Assembly: GCF_029224025.1 (NCBI RefSeq)
Contig: NZ_CP119392.1
Span: 295,501 to 359,500, forward strand
From: Rhodanobacter sp. AS-Z3
GTDB taxonomy: Bacteria > Pseudomonadota > Gammaproteobacteria > Xanthomonadales > Rhodanobacteraceae
Direction of reading: 5' to 3'
DNA: 64,000 nt
The position numbers and the translations under genes are program-made. Under the pieces are notes generated by a model, which saw only the letters and a list, made by a program, of their open reading frames with translations, was not told where the DNA came from and searched no databases. Shown here one piece after another: positions 21,899-31,232 of this stretch; position 1 is the stretch's first letter, and every line of letters starts with the position of its first letter.

Positions 21899-23047
21899 TC
21901 ACACGGCGGCGCCGGACTCGACCACCGCTTCGGCAGCCAGCGGTGGCTCAACGCACAGGCGGCGACGTATGTCGGCTGCCACGCGCGATGCGGTATGACC
22001 ATCCCAAAGCTCGGGCTTGCGGCCATGTGCTTCGTGACCTGCAAGAATCTGGTCCACGGCCGACCCCAGCGTGCTGACCGTCACCAGTTGGTTGGTGCCT
22101 TCGGTAATGGTGATCGGTCGCTCAGTGGTGGTGCGCAAGGTCAGGCAGGGTATGCCCAGATAGGTGGTCTCTTCCTGGACGCCACCAGAATCCGTGATGG
22201 TCAAACGCGCTCCACAAACCAGGTTCATGAAATCCACGTAGCCGAGTGGCTCGACCAGCTGCACGCCGGGCGCCTTCGACAGGCTTGCCCATAGCCCAAA
22301 GGCTTCAAGATTCTTGCGCGTGCGTGGGTGCACCGGGAATACCAGCGGTAGCCTGCTCGCCATGTCGGTCAATTGATTGACCAGCGCGGTGAGTGGCTCG
22401 CGCTCATCGACATTCGACGGCCGATGCAAGGTCACCACCGCGTATTCGTGATTCTTCAATCCAAGCCGCTGGCGCTCGCCGCTGGCCTCGATGCGCTCGC
22501 GCATCAACTCGTAGGAGTCGATCATGATGTTGCCAACCCGCGTGAACTTCTCCGGCGCCACACCCTCAGCGGTGAGATTCTCGTCGGCGTCGGGCGAGGG
22601 CGTCCACAGAATGTCGGCGATCGCATCGGTCACCAGGCGGTTGATCTCCTCGGGCATACGCCGGTCGCGGCTGCGCAAACCAGCCTCAAGATGTGCCACC
22701 GGTATATGCAACTTGGTACCCACCAGGGCGCAGGCAACGGTGGCATTGACGTCACCGACCACCACGATCAGATCCGGCCGCTCCGCGAGACAGGCCGTTT
22801 CATAGGCAAGCATCACGTTCGCCGTCTGCACGGCGTGGCTGCCGCTGCCCACACCAAGGTGCAGATCGGGCGACGGCAAACCCAGATCGTCAAAGAAGGC
22901 CTTGGACATGTTGTGATCGTAGTGCTGGCCGGTATGCAGCAGGCGCACTTCGCACCACGGTTGCGCGTGCAACTCATGAAAGAGCGGCGCAACCTTCATG
23001 AAATTGGGCCGCGCGGCCGCAATCAAATCAATCCTTAGCCGCTGCAT
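21899..23047 (-). CDS. wecB: UDP-N-acetylglucosamine 2-epimerase (non-hydrolysing)
   Basis: A 382-residue GT-B-fold epimerase that interconverts UDP-GlcNAc and UDP-ManNAc. Seen are ARPNFMKVAPLFHEL at the N-terminus, HTGQHYD near residue 40, HLEAGLRSRDRRMPEEINR near residue 118, and the UDP-binding LTITDSGGVQEETTYLGIPCLTLR near residue 277. The frame opens 11 codons earlier; ATG at 23047 matches family starts. UDP-ManNAc would feed amino-sugar uronates through the dehydrogenase downstream or enter the exopolysaccharide. Its position ahead of prsK suggests a shared transcript. Confidence 0.92.
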   Translation of the reverse strand: MQRLRIDLIAAARPNFMKVAPLFHELHAQPWCEVRLLHTGQHYDHNMSKAFFDDLGLPSPDLHLGVGSGSHAVQTANVMLAYETACLAERPDLIVVVGDVNATVACALVGTKLHIPVAHLEAGLRSRDRRMPEEINRLVTDAIADILWTPSPDADENLTAEGVAPEKFTRVGNIMIDSYELMRERIEASGERQRLGLKNHEYAVVTLHRPSNVDEREPLTALVNQLTDMASRLPLVFPVHPRTRKNLEAFGLWASLSKAPGVQLVEPLGYVDFMNLVCGARLTITDSGGVQEETTYLGIPCLTLRTTTERPITITEGTNQLVTVSTLGSAVDQILAGHEAHGRKPELWDGHTASRVAADIRRRLCVEPPLAAEAVVESGAAV

Positions 23048-23197
23048 GACGAAGCATCTCCCTTCAGTTTCAAATCGCATTCAGTGTAACAGTCAGCTTG
23101 TCTGCGGCAGGCTTTTTTGCCATCGCCGGAAGCTGCAGGCGAAGCCATCCGGAAGCTGTGGTCGGATGTTCATGGAGCCCAGGCAAGACAGAGAAAA

Positions 23198-23226
23198 AAT
23201 TGGCCCGCCACAAGGGCGGGCCAATT
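23198..23226 (-). terminator. Intrinsic terminator of the PEP-CTERM gene
   Basis: A perfect 12-bp stem (23198-23209, AATTGGCCCGCC, against 23215-23226) with a 5-base loop lies about 50 bases after the stop codon. On the minus strand it runs directly into TTTTTCTC. This is the clearest rho-independent terminator in the window, and it isolates the PEP-CTERM gene from wecB. Confidence 0.9.
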
Positions 23227-23275
23227 CATATTCGTGCAGCGTTTGCAGGTTGCAAGTTCGCAACCGCTACCTGAT

Positions 23276-24091
23276 TCAGGCATTTTCGCGGCGGCGACGC
23301 AGCCCGGCGAACAGGCCGATCAGCAAGGCGCCCGCGCCAAACATGCCCAACGCGCCCGGCTCCGGTACGGGGTGAACAGACTCCACCATGACCACAAAGT
23401 CGTTGTAGTCGAAGTCGGTACCGTCTTCCCACGCCTGCAGGTATTCGCCCGGAGTGAACCAGCCATGGGTCAGCGCGATCTTGTTCGATCCGTCGCCTGC
23501 GTAGGTCACGACACGCGGGGTGCCGTTGCTGTTCAGCGATTTGTCGGAGTAATAAAAGGTGTTTCCAACCTGCAGGTAGTAACCGAAAAGATTGCCGCTG
23601 TTGAAGGTGGCTACGGCGTGGCCGCTTGACGGGTCCAGCGGGTTCGAGGACGCGTAATACGTTGCAGCAAAGCCACCGGCGCCATTGGTTTTCAGCGACG
23701 TGGTGTAACCAGCCGCACCACCATTGAACAGCATGAGCTTGTTGTTGACGTCAGTCGGGTCAAAAATGCCGTACTGCAGGGTCGACGCGTTGCCCGTCAG
23801 GGTCAGCATGACCGTGTTTTCGCTGCCGCCGGTGCCACCAACACTCCAGTAGCTCGACGGATTCAGCTGCTGCGTATACGGGTTGATGCCGTTGCCCGCG
23901 GAAAAAATGCTGCCATGGGTGCCCGCGGCACCGAGCGACTGTTCCAACGTCGCCTCGCCATAAGCGTTGGTCGTGGCGATGCAAGTGGGCTGGCCGTGGA
24001 ACCCCATCGGGCACATCGAGGCAAAAGCTTGGGACGCGAACAGACTTGCAGCAGCCAGCCCTGCGAGTCCGAGATATTTGATGGTCTTCAT
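23276..24091 (-). CDS. PEP-CTERM sorted surface protein with DUF4114-like region
   Basis: A 271-residue exported protein. It has an N-terminal signal peptide (cleavage near SQAFA-SM, about residue 23). The C-terminal sorting tripartite signal is VPEP followed by a hydrophobic helix (GALGMFGAGALLIGLFAGL) and the basic RRRRENA tail, the substrate signature of exosortase A. Before it, LQAWEDGTDFDYNDFVVMVES matches the acidic core of DUF4114-type domains, which may bind calcium. ATG at 24091 starts the signal peptide; upstream in-frame codons lie inside the promoter. It is the only PEP-CTERM cargo recognised in the window and has its own sigma-54 promoter and terminator. Confidence 0.9.
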   Translation of the reverse strand: MKTIKYLGLAGLAAASLFASQAFASMCPMGFHGQPTCIATTNAYGEATLEQSLGAAGTHGSIFSAGNGINPYTQQLNPSSYWSVGGTGGSENTVMLTLTGNASTLQYGIFDPTDVNNKLMLFNGGAAGYTTSLKTNGAGGFAATYYASSNPLDPSSGHAVATFNSGNLFGYYLQVGNTFYYSDKSLNSNGTPRVVTYAGDGSNKIALTHGWFTPGEYLQAWEDGTDFDYNDFVVMVESVHPVPEPGALGMFGAGALLIGLFAGLRRRRENA

Positions 24092-24145
24092 GACATGACA
24101 CCTGTAAAAAAAGTGATGCAAACATATGGATTGCCAAAGCCCTAA

Positions 24146-24161
24146 AGCAATGCTCGTGCCA
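24146..24161 (-). promoter_or_regulatory. Sigma-54 promoter of the PEP-CTERM gene
   Basis: On the minus strand TGGCAC (-24, 24161-24156) is followed, five bases on, by TTGCT (-12, 24150-24146). This is a full match to the RpoN consensus TGGCACN5TTGCW. It is 55 bases upstream of the ATG. With prsR nearby this points to RpoN plus PrsR control. An activator site should lie further upstream in 24162-24400; none was identified by eye. Confidence 0.88.
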
Positions 24162-25165
24162 TACATTCAACTTATTGTTTTACAGCGATATTATCTTCCG
24201 ACATCCCCCGATCATGGCCGGGTGTGTAAAAAATATCGACGGTGATTCAAGGTCAGGTCTGTTCAATTTGCAGCGCTTCCTTCCCCCTGCCTTGTGCGTA
24301 CCGCCTGATACCCACCACGAGCCTGGCAAGCGGGTCTCCGTTCCCGGTGCATGAATGCCTCCCACAGGAAGTGCAACGGAATCACGGCGTCCATTGGGCA
24401 CGCCCTGACCAGCCTGATCGGCAGGCGTTATCTGCAAGCGGGATGCAACCTGGCGGGCAGGCAGTAGAAGGTGGCCACGCAAGAGCGCCATAAGTGTGCA
24501 TGCCCAGCTCCATTCGTCCGCCGGCCTTTTCACCGGAAGGCGCGTTACCAAGGACACGCAGAAACAGCCGGGTCATCAGCCAGGCGAAGCTTCTTCGCTG
24601 CACGTGGCGCATGACATAAGCACGCAGGGCACGGACTGGGCAGCGTCGCCGCCAGGCAGTAAACGCTCCACAACGTATCGGTATTTAGCGGAAATCTCTT
24701 CGCCGAAACACCGTCGATATGGCAAGCATCGCGGCGTGCAGGCCCGCCATCGTCAACACGAACCAGACGCGCAGCGCCCCGAACCAGCAGCTCGGCGGTC
24801 TTGACGAAGCAAGCGTCGAAGACTCACGGGCAGGGCAATTCCGGCTTGAGCCAGCAACGCGCCCCTGCTGCGGATAGCCGCTCAGCCCCGATCGGCTTCG
24901 TGGACGGACCTGCATCACATTTCCGAACCATCCAGTACCGCCTTGTGACGAGCAGCACATCGCCGGCATGAATGTCAAGGGTACCTTGCATCCACGGTGA
25001 CAACGGAGACAGCCGGCGCCAACGCCGCTCCGACATCGCACCGATACACCTCGAACAAAGTCATGTGATCCAGCACGGGTCACGAACAGTTGCAGCCAGT
25101 TAGCCGGACTTCGCATCGGATGCGCTTCCAGCCACCCCATCGATGCGGAATCAGAGAACACGGCA
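24162..25165. other. 1.0-kb spacer between divergent transcripts, no gene seen
   Basis: Several frames are open on both strands, but they lack family resemblance, good ribosome binding sites or sensible composition. The region should contain the PrsR enhancer for the minus-strand PEP-CTERM gene and the promoter of the plus-strand secreted protein. I found no tRNA, inverted repeat array or mobile-element end. Confidence 0.5.
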
Positions 25166-28072
25166 ATGAAGACAAATCTACAATCACAACTACCAGCGCG
25201 CGGATATCGGCACCTGCGGGCCACCAAAACATTGATGAGCGCATCCGTCGCGTTGGCCTTGCTCATCGGCGCACCATCGCTTTACGCAGCGACGGTGGTG
25301 ACGAACAACGTCGTCAGCCAGGCCTCGCAGGCGCAGAACAACGTACCGGTCACCTTTGGCCAGGTGTTCAAGGCGGGTGACGTGCCTGCCGGCACCACGC
25401 TGACCGCCAGCATCAACGGCCAGCCGGTCACCCTGCAAGTCGATAGCAAAGCAACCAACCCGGACGGTAGCCTGCGCCACGCGGTGCTGACGGCAATCGT
25501 TCCGTCGCTGCAGGGAAGCGCATCGCAAGCGCTGACGCTTGCTTCGACAGCCAGCCCTGCCCGGCAGAGCGCATCCATCGCGCTGTCGCAACTGCTCGCC
25601 ACCAACTACGACGCCCAAGTTGCACTAACCGTCAACGGCCAACCGTACACCGCCAGCGCACGCAAGCTATTGCAAACAGCCGCCAGCGCCAATGCATGCG
25701 CGTCGTGGAATACGCAGTGCAACTTGTGGCTATCCGGCCCACTGGCCAGCGAGTGGGTCGTGAACGGTCTGGTGACCGCCGCCGATGGCACGCCCAATCC
25801 CAACCTGCGTATCTACTTTTCCGTACGTGCCTATGCCGGCACTTCGCCCGGTAGCGTGGGTGACGTGCGCACCGACATCATTGTGGAGAACACCTCGGCC
25901 TTTGCACCGCAGGCCCAGCCGCAATACACCGCCACCCTGACCTCCGGCAGCGCCAGCTACACCAGCCCCGCACTCACCCAATATGCCTACACGCGCTGGC
26001 ACAAGCAGCTGTGGTGGAACAACGTCCAGCCGCAGGTCTATCTGCAGCAGGACACGCAGTACATCCAGGCAAGCAAGGCCGTGTCGCGCTACATGCCGTT
26101 GACGCCTGACGAATCATTCCTCGCCGGACTGCGGCAGTCCTGTGCACCGCTGGACAACTGCGATCAGACCAAAACCATGGCGAACACCGGCGCGCAGGCG
26201 TCGATAGGTCCGCTGCCACGCTGGACCAGTGTCTATATCGTCCACCCCGATGTTCGTGCTTACAACTGGATGCTGGCCAATACCGACGCGCTGGGCGCAT
26301 ACAGCATCCACTATCGCGACCAGACGACTGGCTTGCCAGTCAGTATCCAGAAACATCCTTACGTCACCGTTGCCGACTGGTCATGGGCGAATCAGGCATC
26401 GGCCGAAAAGAGTACGAAGGGCGCGGCCTACAAAGCGGATCTATTGCAAAACTGCTTCAACAACGCCGTGATCAGCAGCTGCCTGGCGGGTTCGTACGGA
26501 ACGGGAAATCCCAACGTGTGGGACGACGCGCACCAACCAGCGGCAGCGTATGTTCCCTACATGGTCACGGGCGATTACTACTACATGTCGGAGCTCGCTT
26601 TTGGTGCGTCACACAACGAACTCTGGTCGAACGAAACCTATCGCGGATTTTCCCAAGGCCTGATCGACGGACCCCATGGTCAAGTACGGGGCAAGGCCTG
26701 GGTGCTGCGTGAGATGGCCGATGCCGCATGGCTGTTGCCCGATAGCCACCCCTTGCAAAGGGAGTTCACTACTAACGTCGAGAACTCCCTCGCCGACTGG
26801 AATACGAAATACACCGGCAATCCGAACGCCAATCCGCTTGGTGTGATGACCGGTGGCACCGTTTACAGCATGAACGGCGGCCACTCCAACGGCATGGCAC
26901 CCTGGCAGCACAACTTCCTGACCTGGTCGGTCGGGCATGCAGCCGAACTGGGCTTCACCGGTGCGCCGGAGTTTCGCAACTGGCTGGCAAAGTTCGAGAT
27001 AGGGCTGATGACCGACTGGCAGCACAACAACGGTGGTTATTGCTGGCTGGATGCCTCGGCTTACAACATCCAGGTCAAAGACTCCTCCGGTAACTGGCTG
27101 CCTTCGTATACCGCGGCCTATGCTGCAACTTATCCAACCCTCAAAGCCCTGACCTGCAACTCGCCGGCCATGGTGGCGGCACTCGGCAGCTTGACCGGCA
27201 GGACCCTGCAGTCCAACGAAATGACCGGGTACCCGGCCGAAAACACCGGATTCCCTGCCAATTTTCAAATTGGCGTCGCGACCGCAGCCGATAGTGAGTT
27301 GCCAGACGCGCACGCCGCGTGGACCCTGTTTGATTCGCGCAGCGTAAAGCCGTCCGGAGCTGGCTCTTATAACAACTTCCCCAACTTTGCTGTGATACCG
27401 CGTTTCGCAACCTCCGCCAGCGCTGATACACCTCCTGCCCCAAATCCGACACCACCCACATTCACTCCACCCACACCTCCGGCCCAGCCGACCACCCCGC
27501 CACCATCCACCACGCCAAGCGGCCTCGTGCAAACGCTCACCGCCAGCGAGAAGGTGATCGTTGTTGGTGACACGTTCACTGTCGCCGGAGCGCTCAATTA
27601 TCCTGACGGAACAACCAAACCAGTCAGTGCGTATCGCATGTATGGATACAACACGGGGATCGTGAGTTCTGCAAATAGCTACAGCACCACATTCGTCGCG
27701 CACGCCGTTGGCACCACCACCATCAGCAACGACAATGGCGGCGTTACTGGGCATCTGACTATCACAGTCGTGGCAGCTGCGAGCCTCCCGGCCGTTCCAC
27801 CCAGCTTGATTGGACAGACCATCACGATCAGCAAGCAAGTGATCCATGTTGGCGATACGTTCACCGTGACAGGGCTGCTCAATTACAGCGATGGCAGCAC
27901 TAAACCAGTCTCTGGCTACCGCTTGTACGGTTTCGATAGCAAGGTCGTCAGCACACCAACCAGTTACACCACTACGTTCGTCGCTCGTGCAGCTGGCACC
28001 ACCATCATCAACAACGACAATGCCGGCCGCACGGGGCACACCAGCGTCACCGTCTTGCCGGCAGGAGTTTGA
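25166..28072 (+). CDS. Large secreted protein, exo-rhamnogalacturonan-lyase-like, with two C-terminal Ig-like repeats
   Basis: A 968-residue exported protein; the signal peptide ends near LYA-AT (residue 42). Residues 60-110 (FGQVFKAGDVPAGTTLTASIN, then LQVDSKATNPDGSLRHAVL) resemble the N-terminal sandwich of PcRGLX/YetA-like exo-rhamnogalacturonan lyases. Residues 110-740 look like one large catalytic-sized body rich in Trp and Tyr. A Pro/Thr linker (about 750-790) is followed by two copies of an 80-residue Ig-like repeat, each with VGDTFTV(A/T)G, LNY(P/S)DG(T/S)TKPVS and a closing TxSVTV-type strand. A paralogue follows at 28647. A role in cutting or binding an acidic polysaccharide is an inference. 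Start ATG at 25166. Confidence 0.75.
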   Translation: MKTNLQSQLPARGYRHLRATKTLMSASVALALLIGAPSLYAATVVTNNVVSQASQAQNNVPVTFGQVFKAGDVPAGTTLTASINGQPVTLQVDSKATNPDGSLRHAVLTAIVPSLQGSASQALTLASTASPARQSASIALSQLLATNYDAQVALTVNGQPYTASARKLLQTAASANACASWNTQCNLWLSGPLASEWVVNGLVTAADGTPNPNLRIYFSVRAYAGTSPGSVGDVRTDIIVENTSAFAPQAQPQYTATLTSGSASYTSPALTQYAYTRWHKQLWWNNVQPQVYLQQDTQYIQASKAVSRYMPLTPDESFLAGLRQSCAPLDNCDQTKTMANTGAQASIGPLPRWTSVYIVHPDVRAYNWMLANTDALGAYSIHYRDQTTGLPVSIQKHPYVTVADWSWANQASAEKSTKGAAYKADLLQNCFNNAVISSCLAGSYGTGNPNVWDDAHQPAAAYVPYMVTGDYYYMSELAFGASHNELWSNETYRGFSQGLIDGPHGQVRGKAWVLREMADAAWLLPDSHPLQREFTTNVENSLADWNTKYTGNPNANPLGVMTGGTVYSMNGGHSNGMAPWQHNFLTWSVGHAAELGFTGAPEFRNWLAKFEIGLMTDWQHNNGGYCWLDASAYNIQVKDSSGNWLPSYTAAYAATYPTLKALTCNSPAMVAALGSLTGRTLQSNEMTGYPAENTGFPANFQIGVATAADSELPDAHAAWTLFDSRSVKPSGAGSYNNFPNFAVIPRFATSASADTPPAPNPTPPTFTPPTPPAQPTTPPPSTTPSGLVQTLTASEKVIVVGDTFTVAGALNYPDGTTKPVSAYRMYGYNTGIVSSANSYSTTFVAHAVGTTTISNDNGGVTGHLTITVVAAASLPAVPPSLIGQTITISKQVIHVGDTFTVTGLLNYSDGSTKPVSGYRLYGFDSKVVSTPTSYTTTFVARAAGTTIINNDNAGRTGHTSVTVLPAGV

Positions 28073-28200
28073 CCACGCCCCAAGAGGAAATTCATTGGGG
28101 TAAATCCCAGGCACCACCCAAACCGTTTGCTGCCATCTGAGCCTTTACCTGCAACGTCAGCCAAATAGCTTTAACTCTTGCAGGCGGGTTCAAATTTTCC

Positions 28201-28228
28201 AAAGTGCGCCCTTTCGAGGGCGCACTTT
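28201..28228 (+). terminator. Hairpin after the first secreted paralogue
   Basis: A perfect 12-bp stem, AAAGTGCGCCCT and AGGGCGCACTTT, closes on a TTCG tetraloop. It lies about 130 bases past the stop codon and is followed by GCGTTTGCC. The stem could work in either direction. Confidence 0.75.
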
Positions 28229-28646
28229 GCGTTTGCCGTCGGCAACCACACGGAGTCTGGCAATGACCAATTCAGTGTAGTGAGCCACGCTGCCAGGTTG
28301 CAGCCACCCGGCTCGCGTTAGCCGATGTGGTGATACCGCTTGCTCCCGGCATCCTCCTCTCAGGCAGGACTTCGCACCTGAAACCCCTGTTTCCCCGTCT
28401 CGATCCGCTGAACAACCTCGCGCCCGCGTGCAGGCGATCGACCGTAACTTGTGAAGCTACCGCGAAGCTGCGAGAGTTTTCGTCTGGAACCGTTGCGCGC
28501 GCCCCCGGCTGGGCGACAACAAGCTTTCGACAAAACAGCTGCAACGTCTCATTGGCAGCATGTTTCAATGGCCGCGTTGGCGTAACCACACCATCAGGCA
28601 AGCTGATATCGAAGCAGTTCACAAGAGCTGGGAGCGGCGAGCTGAA
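28229..28646 (+). other. Spacer upstream of the second secreted paralogue
   Basis: About 420 bases with no credible gene. The frame of the next gene is open back to 28560, but those codons show no signal peptide and no family resemblance. No clear promoter was identified. Confidence 0.45.
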
Positions 28647-30860
28647 ATGGATACGATGAACAGAAAGGCATTCATTACCGGCGCTTGCGGCGCGTTGCTT
28701 CTGGCTGCGGCGCAGGCCTGCTCAACGACAGTCGTGACGAACAACGTGGTGAGTCAGACATCGCAAGCACAAAGCAATGTCTCGGTCACCTTCGGCCAGG
28801 TGTTCAGGGCTGGTGACGTGCCACGGGGCATGACTCTAGCCGCCACCGTCAATGGCCAAGCGGTGGCATTGCAAGTGGATGCCAAAGCGAAGAATCCTGA
28901 TGGAAGTTTGCGTCACGCGGTACTGACGGCGAGGGTTCCATCACTAACAGGCAAAGCCAGATTGCCTTTGACGCTTTCCGCCCAGGCCGCACCGGCAGTG
29001 ACTGAACATGCTGAGCCGGTCGCCTTGGCGCAACTGCTCGCAACAAGTTACAACGCCAAGGTTGCCTTCAACATCGGTGGCACAAGCTACACATCGGACG
29101 CACGCTCTCTACTGCAGACAGCCAGCAAGACACATCCGTGCAAACCGTGGAACAACCAGTGCAACCTGTGGCTTTCCGGGCCTCTGGCCAGCGAGTGGGT
29201 GGTGAACGGCGTAGCGACTGGCGCTGACGGAGCGCCCAACCCGGCCCTGCGGGTCTACTTCGCGATACGTGCCTATGCGGGTACCACGCCAGGCACCGTG
29301 GGCAATGTGCGCACGGACATCATTGTCGAGAACACGTCGGCGTTTGCGCCCCAAGCGCAACCGCAGTACACCGCCACATTGACCTCGGGAAGTGCGAACT
29401 ACACCAGCCCGGCGCTCACGCAATACGCCTACACGCGCTGGCACAAGCAGCTGTGGTGGAACAACGAGCAGCCACAGGTCTATCTGCAGCAGGACACGCA
29501 GTACATCCAGGCGAGCAAGGCCGTATCCCGCTACATGTCACTGACGCCCGATGAAAAGTTTCTCGCGACATTGCGGCAAACCTGCGCACCGCTAGACCAC
29601 TGCGACCAGACCAAAGCCATGGCCAACACCGGCGCACAGGCTTCGATCGGTCCGTTGCCGCGCTGGACCAGCGTCTACATCGTCTATCCTGACACTCGCG
29701 CCTACCACTGGATGCTGGCCAATACGGATGCACTGGGCAGCTACAGCAGTCACTACCGCGACGAGAAAACGGGGTGGCCGGTCAGCATTCAGAAGCATCC
29801 GTATGTCACCGTGATGAATTGGTCTGGAGCCCATCAGATCGCGGGACAAAGTGGGCCAGAGAGTGCGGCGTACAAGGCGGATACCTTGCAGAACTGCGTC
29901 AACAACGCCGTGGTCAGCAAATGCTCCACCGCGTGGTATGGCACAGGAAATCCCAATGTATGGGACGACGCACACCAACCATCGGGTGCGTATGTGCCCT
30001 ACATGGTGACCGGTGACTATTACTACATGTCGGAGCTTGCCTTCGACGCGTCATACAACGCGCTCTGGTCCAATGAGGCGTATCGAGGCTTTTCGAAGGG
30101 CTTGATCGATGGCGCACACGGCCAAGTCCGCGGGAAAGCCTGGGTGCTGCGGGAAATAGCTGATGCAGCCTATCTGCTTCCAGACAGCCATCCTTTGCAG
30201 CCGGAATTTGTGGCTGAGGTCGAGAACTCACTCGCCGACTGGAATACGAAATACACCGATAATCCGAACGCCAATCCACTAGGACTGATGAAAGGTGGCG
30301 CCGTGTATGGCGTGCACGGCGGCAGCAGCAACGGCATGGCGCCCTGGCAACACAACTTCCTCACCTGGTCGGTTGGGCATGCCGCTGAACTCGGCTTCAC
30401 CGGCGCGGAAACATTCCGCAACTGGTTAGCGCAGTTCGAGGTTGGGTTGATGACCGACTGGCAGCACACTAGCGGTGGCTACTGCTGGCTACAGGCATCC
30501 TCCTACAACATCCAGGTCAAAGACGCTGGAGGCAACTGGTTGCCGTCGTACAGCGCAGTTTATGCCGCATCCTTTCCAACGCTTTCCGGCCTCACCTGCA
30601 ACTCGCCACCCATGCTGGGAGAGCTTGAGAAGTTGCGGAAGAGGCCAGCAAAGTCCGGTGAAATGTCCGGCTATGCTTATTCCAACACGGGATTTCCGGC
30701 GAATTTCCAGATCGGCGTTGCCACCGCCGCCGATAGCGGGTTACCAAACGCACACGCGGCTTGGGCGCTGTTTGATTCCCGCAGCGTCAAGCCCTTGGGT
30801 AGTGATGCCTACAACAACTATCCCAACTTCGCGCTGCTCCCTCGCTCAGTGCAACCTTGA
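28647..30860 (+). CDS. Secreted paralogue without the Ig-like repeats
   Basis: A 737-residue exported protein strongly similar over its whole length to residues 40-745 of the preceding gene product (shared stretches include TVVTNNVVSQ, LWLSGPLASEWVVNG and TQYAYTRWHKQLWWN). It ends where the proline linker begins in its paralogue, so it lacks the two Ig-like repeats. ATG at 28647 (MDTMNRKAFITGACG) starts a signal peptide, with GGAG about 12 bases upstream. The cysteine after AAAQA does not form a proper lipobox. The tandem arrangement indicates a duplication, with DNA identity visibly high in blocks. Probable role as for the paralogue: acting on polysaccharide outside the cytoplasmic membrane. 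Confidence 0.75.
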   Translation: MDTMNRKAFITGACGALLLAAAQACSTTVVTNNVVSQTSQAQSNVSVTFGQVFRAGDVPRGMTLAATVNGQAVALQVDAKAKNPDGSLRHAVLTARVPSLTGKARLPLTLSAQAAPAVTEHAEPVALAQLLATSYNAKVAFNIGGTSYTSDARSLLQTASKTHPCKPWNNQCNLWLSGPLASEWVVNGVATGADGAPNPALRVYFAIRAYAGTTPGTVGNVRTDIIVENTSAFAPQAQPQYTATLTSGSANYTSPALTQYAYTRWHKQLWWNNEQPQVYLQQDTQYIQASKAVSRYMSLTPDEKFLATLRQTCAPLDHCDQTKAMANTGAQASIGPLPRWTSVYIVYPDTRAYHWMLANTDALGSYSSHYRDEKTGWPVSIQKHPYVTVMNWSGAHQIAGQSGPESAAYKADTLQNCVNNAVVSKCSTAWYGTGNPNVWDDAHQPSGAYVPYMVTGDYYYMSELAFDASYNALWSNEAYRGFSKGLIDGAHGQVRGKAWVLREIADAAYLLPDSHPLQPEFVAEVENSLADWNTKYTDNPNANPLGLMKGGAVYGVHGGSSNGMAPWQHNFLTWSVGHAAELGFTGAETFRNWLAQFEVGLMTDWQHTSGGYCWLQASSYNIQVKDAGGNWLPSYSAVYAASFPTLSGLTCNSPPMLGELEKLRKRPAKSGEMSGYAYSNTGFPANFQIGVATAADSGLPNAHAAWALFDSRSVKPLGSDAYNNYPNFALLPRSVQP

Positions 30861-31232
30861 CGTCGCAACTGCCTGGTCACCTTCAGCGCACTTCACTTAA
30901 AACAAGACATCTAATGTGACTTGTCGCGATTCGGTAGGCTCGGTCAAGGTGCAGCCCCGCCTTGCAGAGCGCGGCGATGAATGCATTGAATTGAGACACT
31001 TGACCCTGCCATAGTCAGGTCCGCCCACCGCTCCCTGGCATGCCCTGCAAGCCATCTCCATAAAATCGACGCGGTAGCCGATGCATGTCAAAATTCCCAA
31101 CTTGTGATTTGAGCTCGGGTTCCCGCCAAAGATAGGATGCGCAGCCTGACGTTTTGGCTGTCTGCACAGGGCGGAAATCCATCTCGGATATCCAGTCAGA
31201 CACACCCACGTGCCAAGTTGGACTTATTTCGA
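30861..31232 (+). other. Spacer before the flippase gene
   Basis: About 370 bases with no convincing coding frame. The flippase frame is open from 31137, but those codons are not family-like. Composition is less GC-rich than the flanks. No clear terminator or promoter was recognised. Confidence 0.4.

Noticed and set aside
24180..25266. Several 100-190 codon frames on both strands
   Set aside because: No conserved motifs, poor ribosome binding sites and overlap with the sigma-54 promoter region or the secreted-protein signal peptide.
28703..28735. Lipobox at the start of the second secreted paralogue (AAAQACS)
   Set aside because: Position -3 lacks the aliphatic residue of a lipobox. A type I signal peptidase site before the Cys fits better, and the paralogue has no Cys there.
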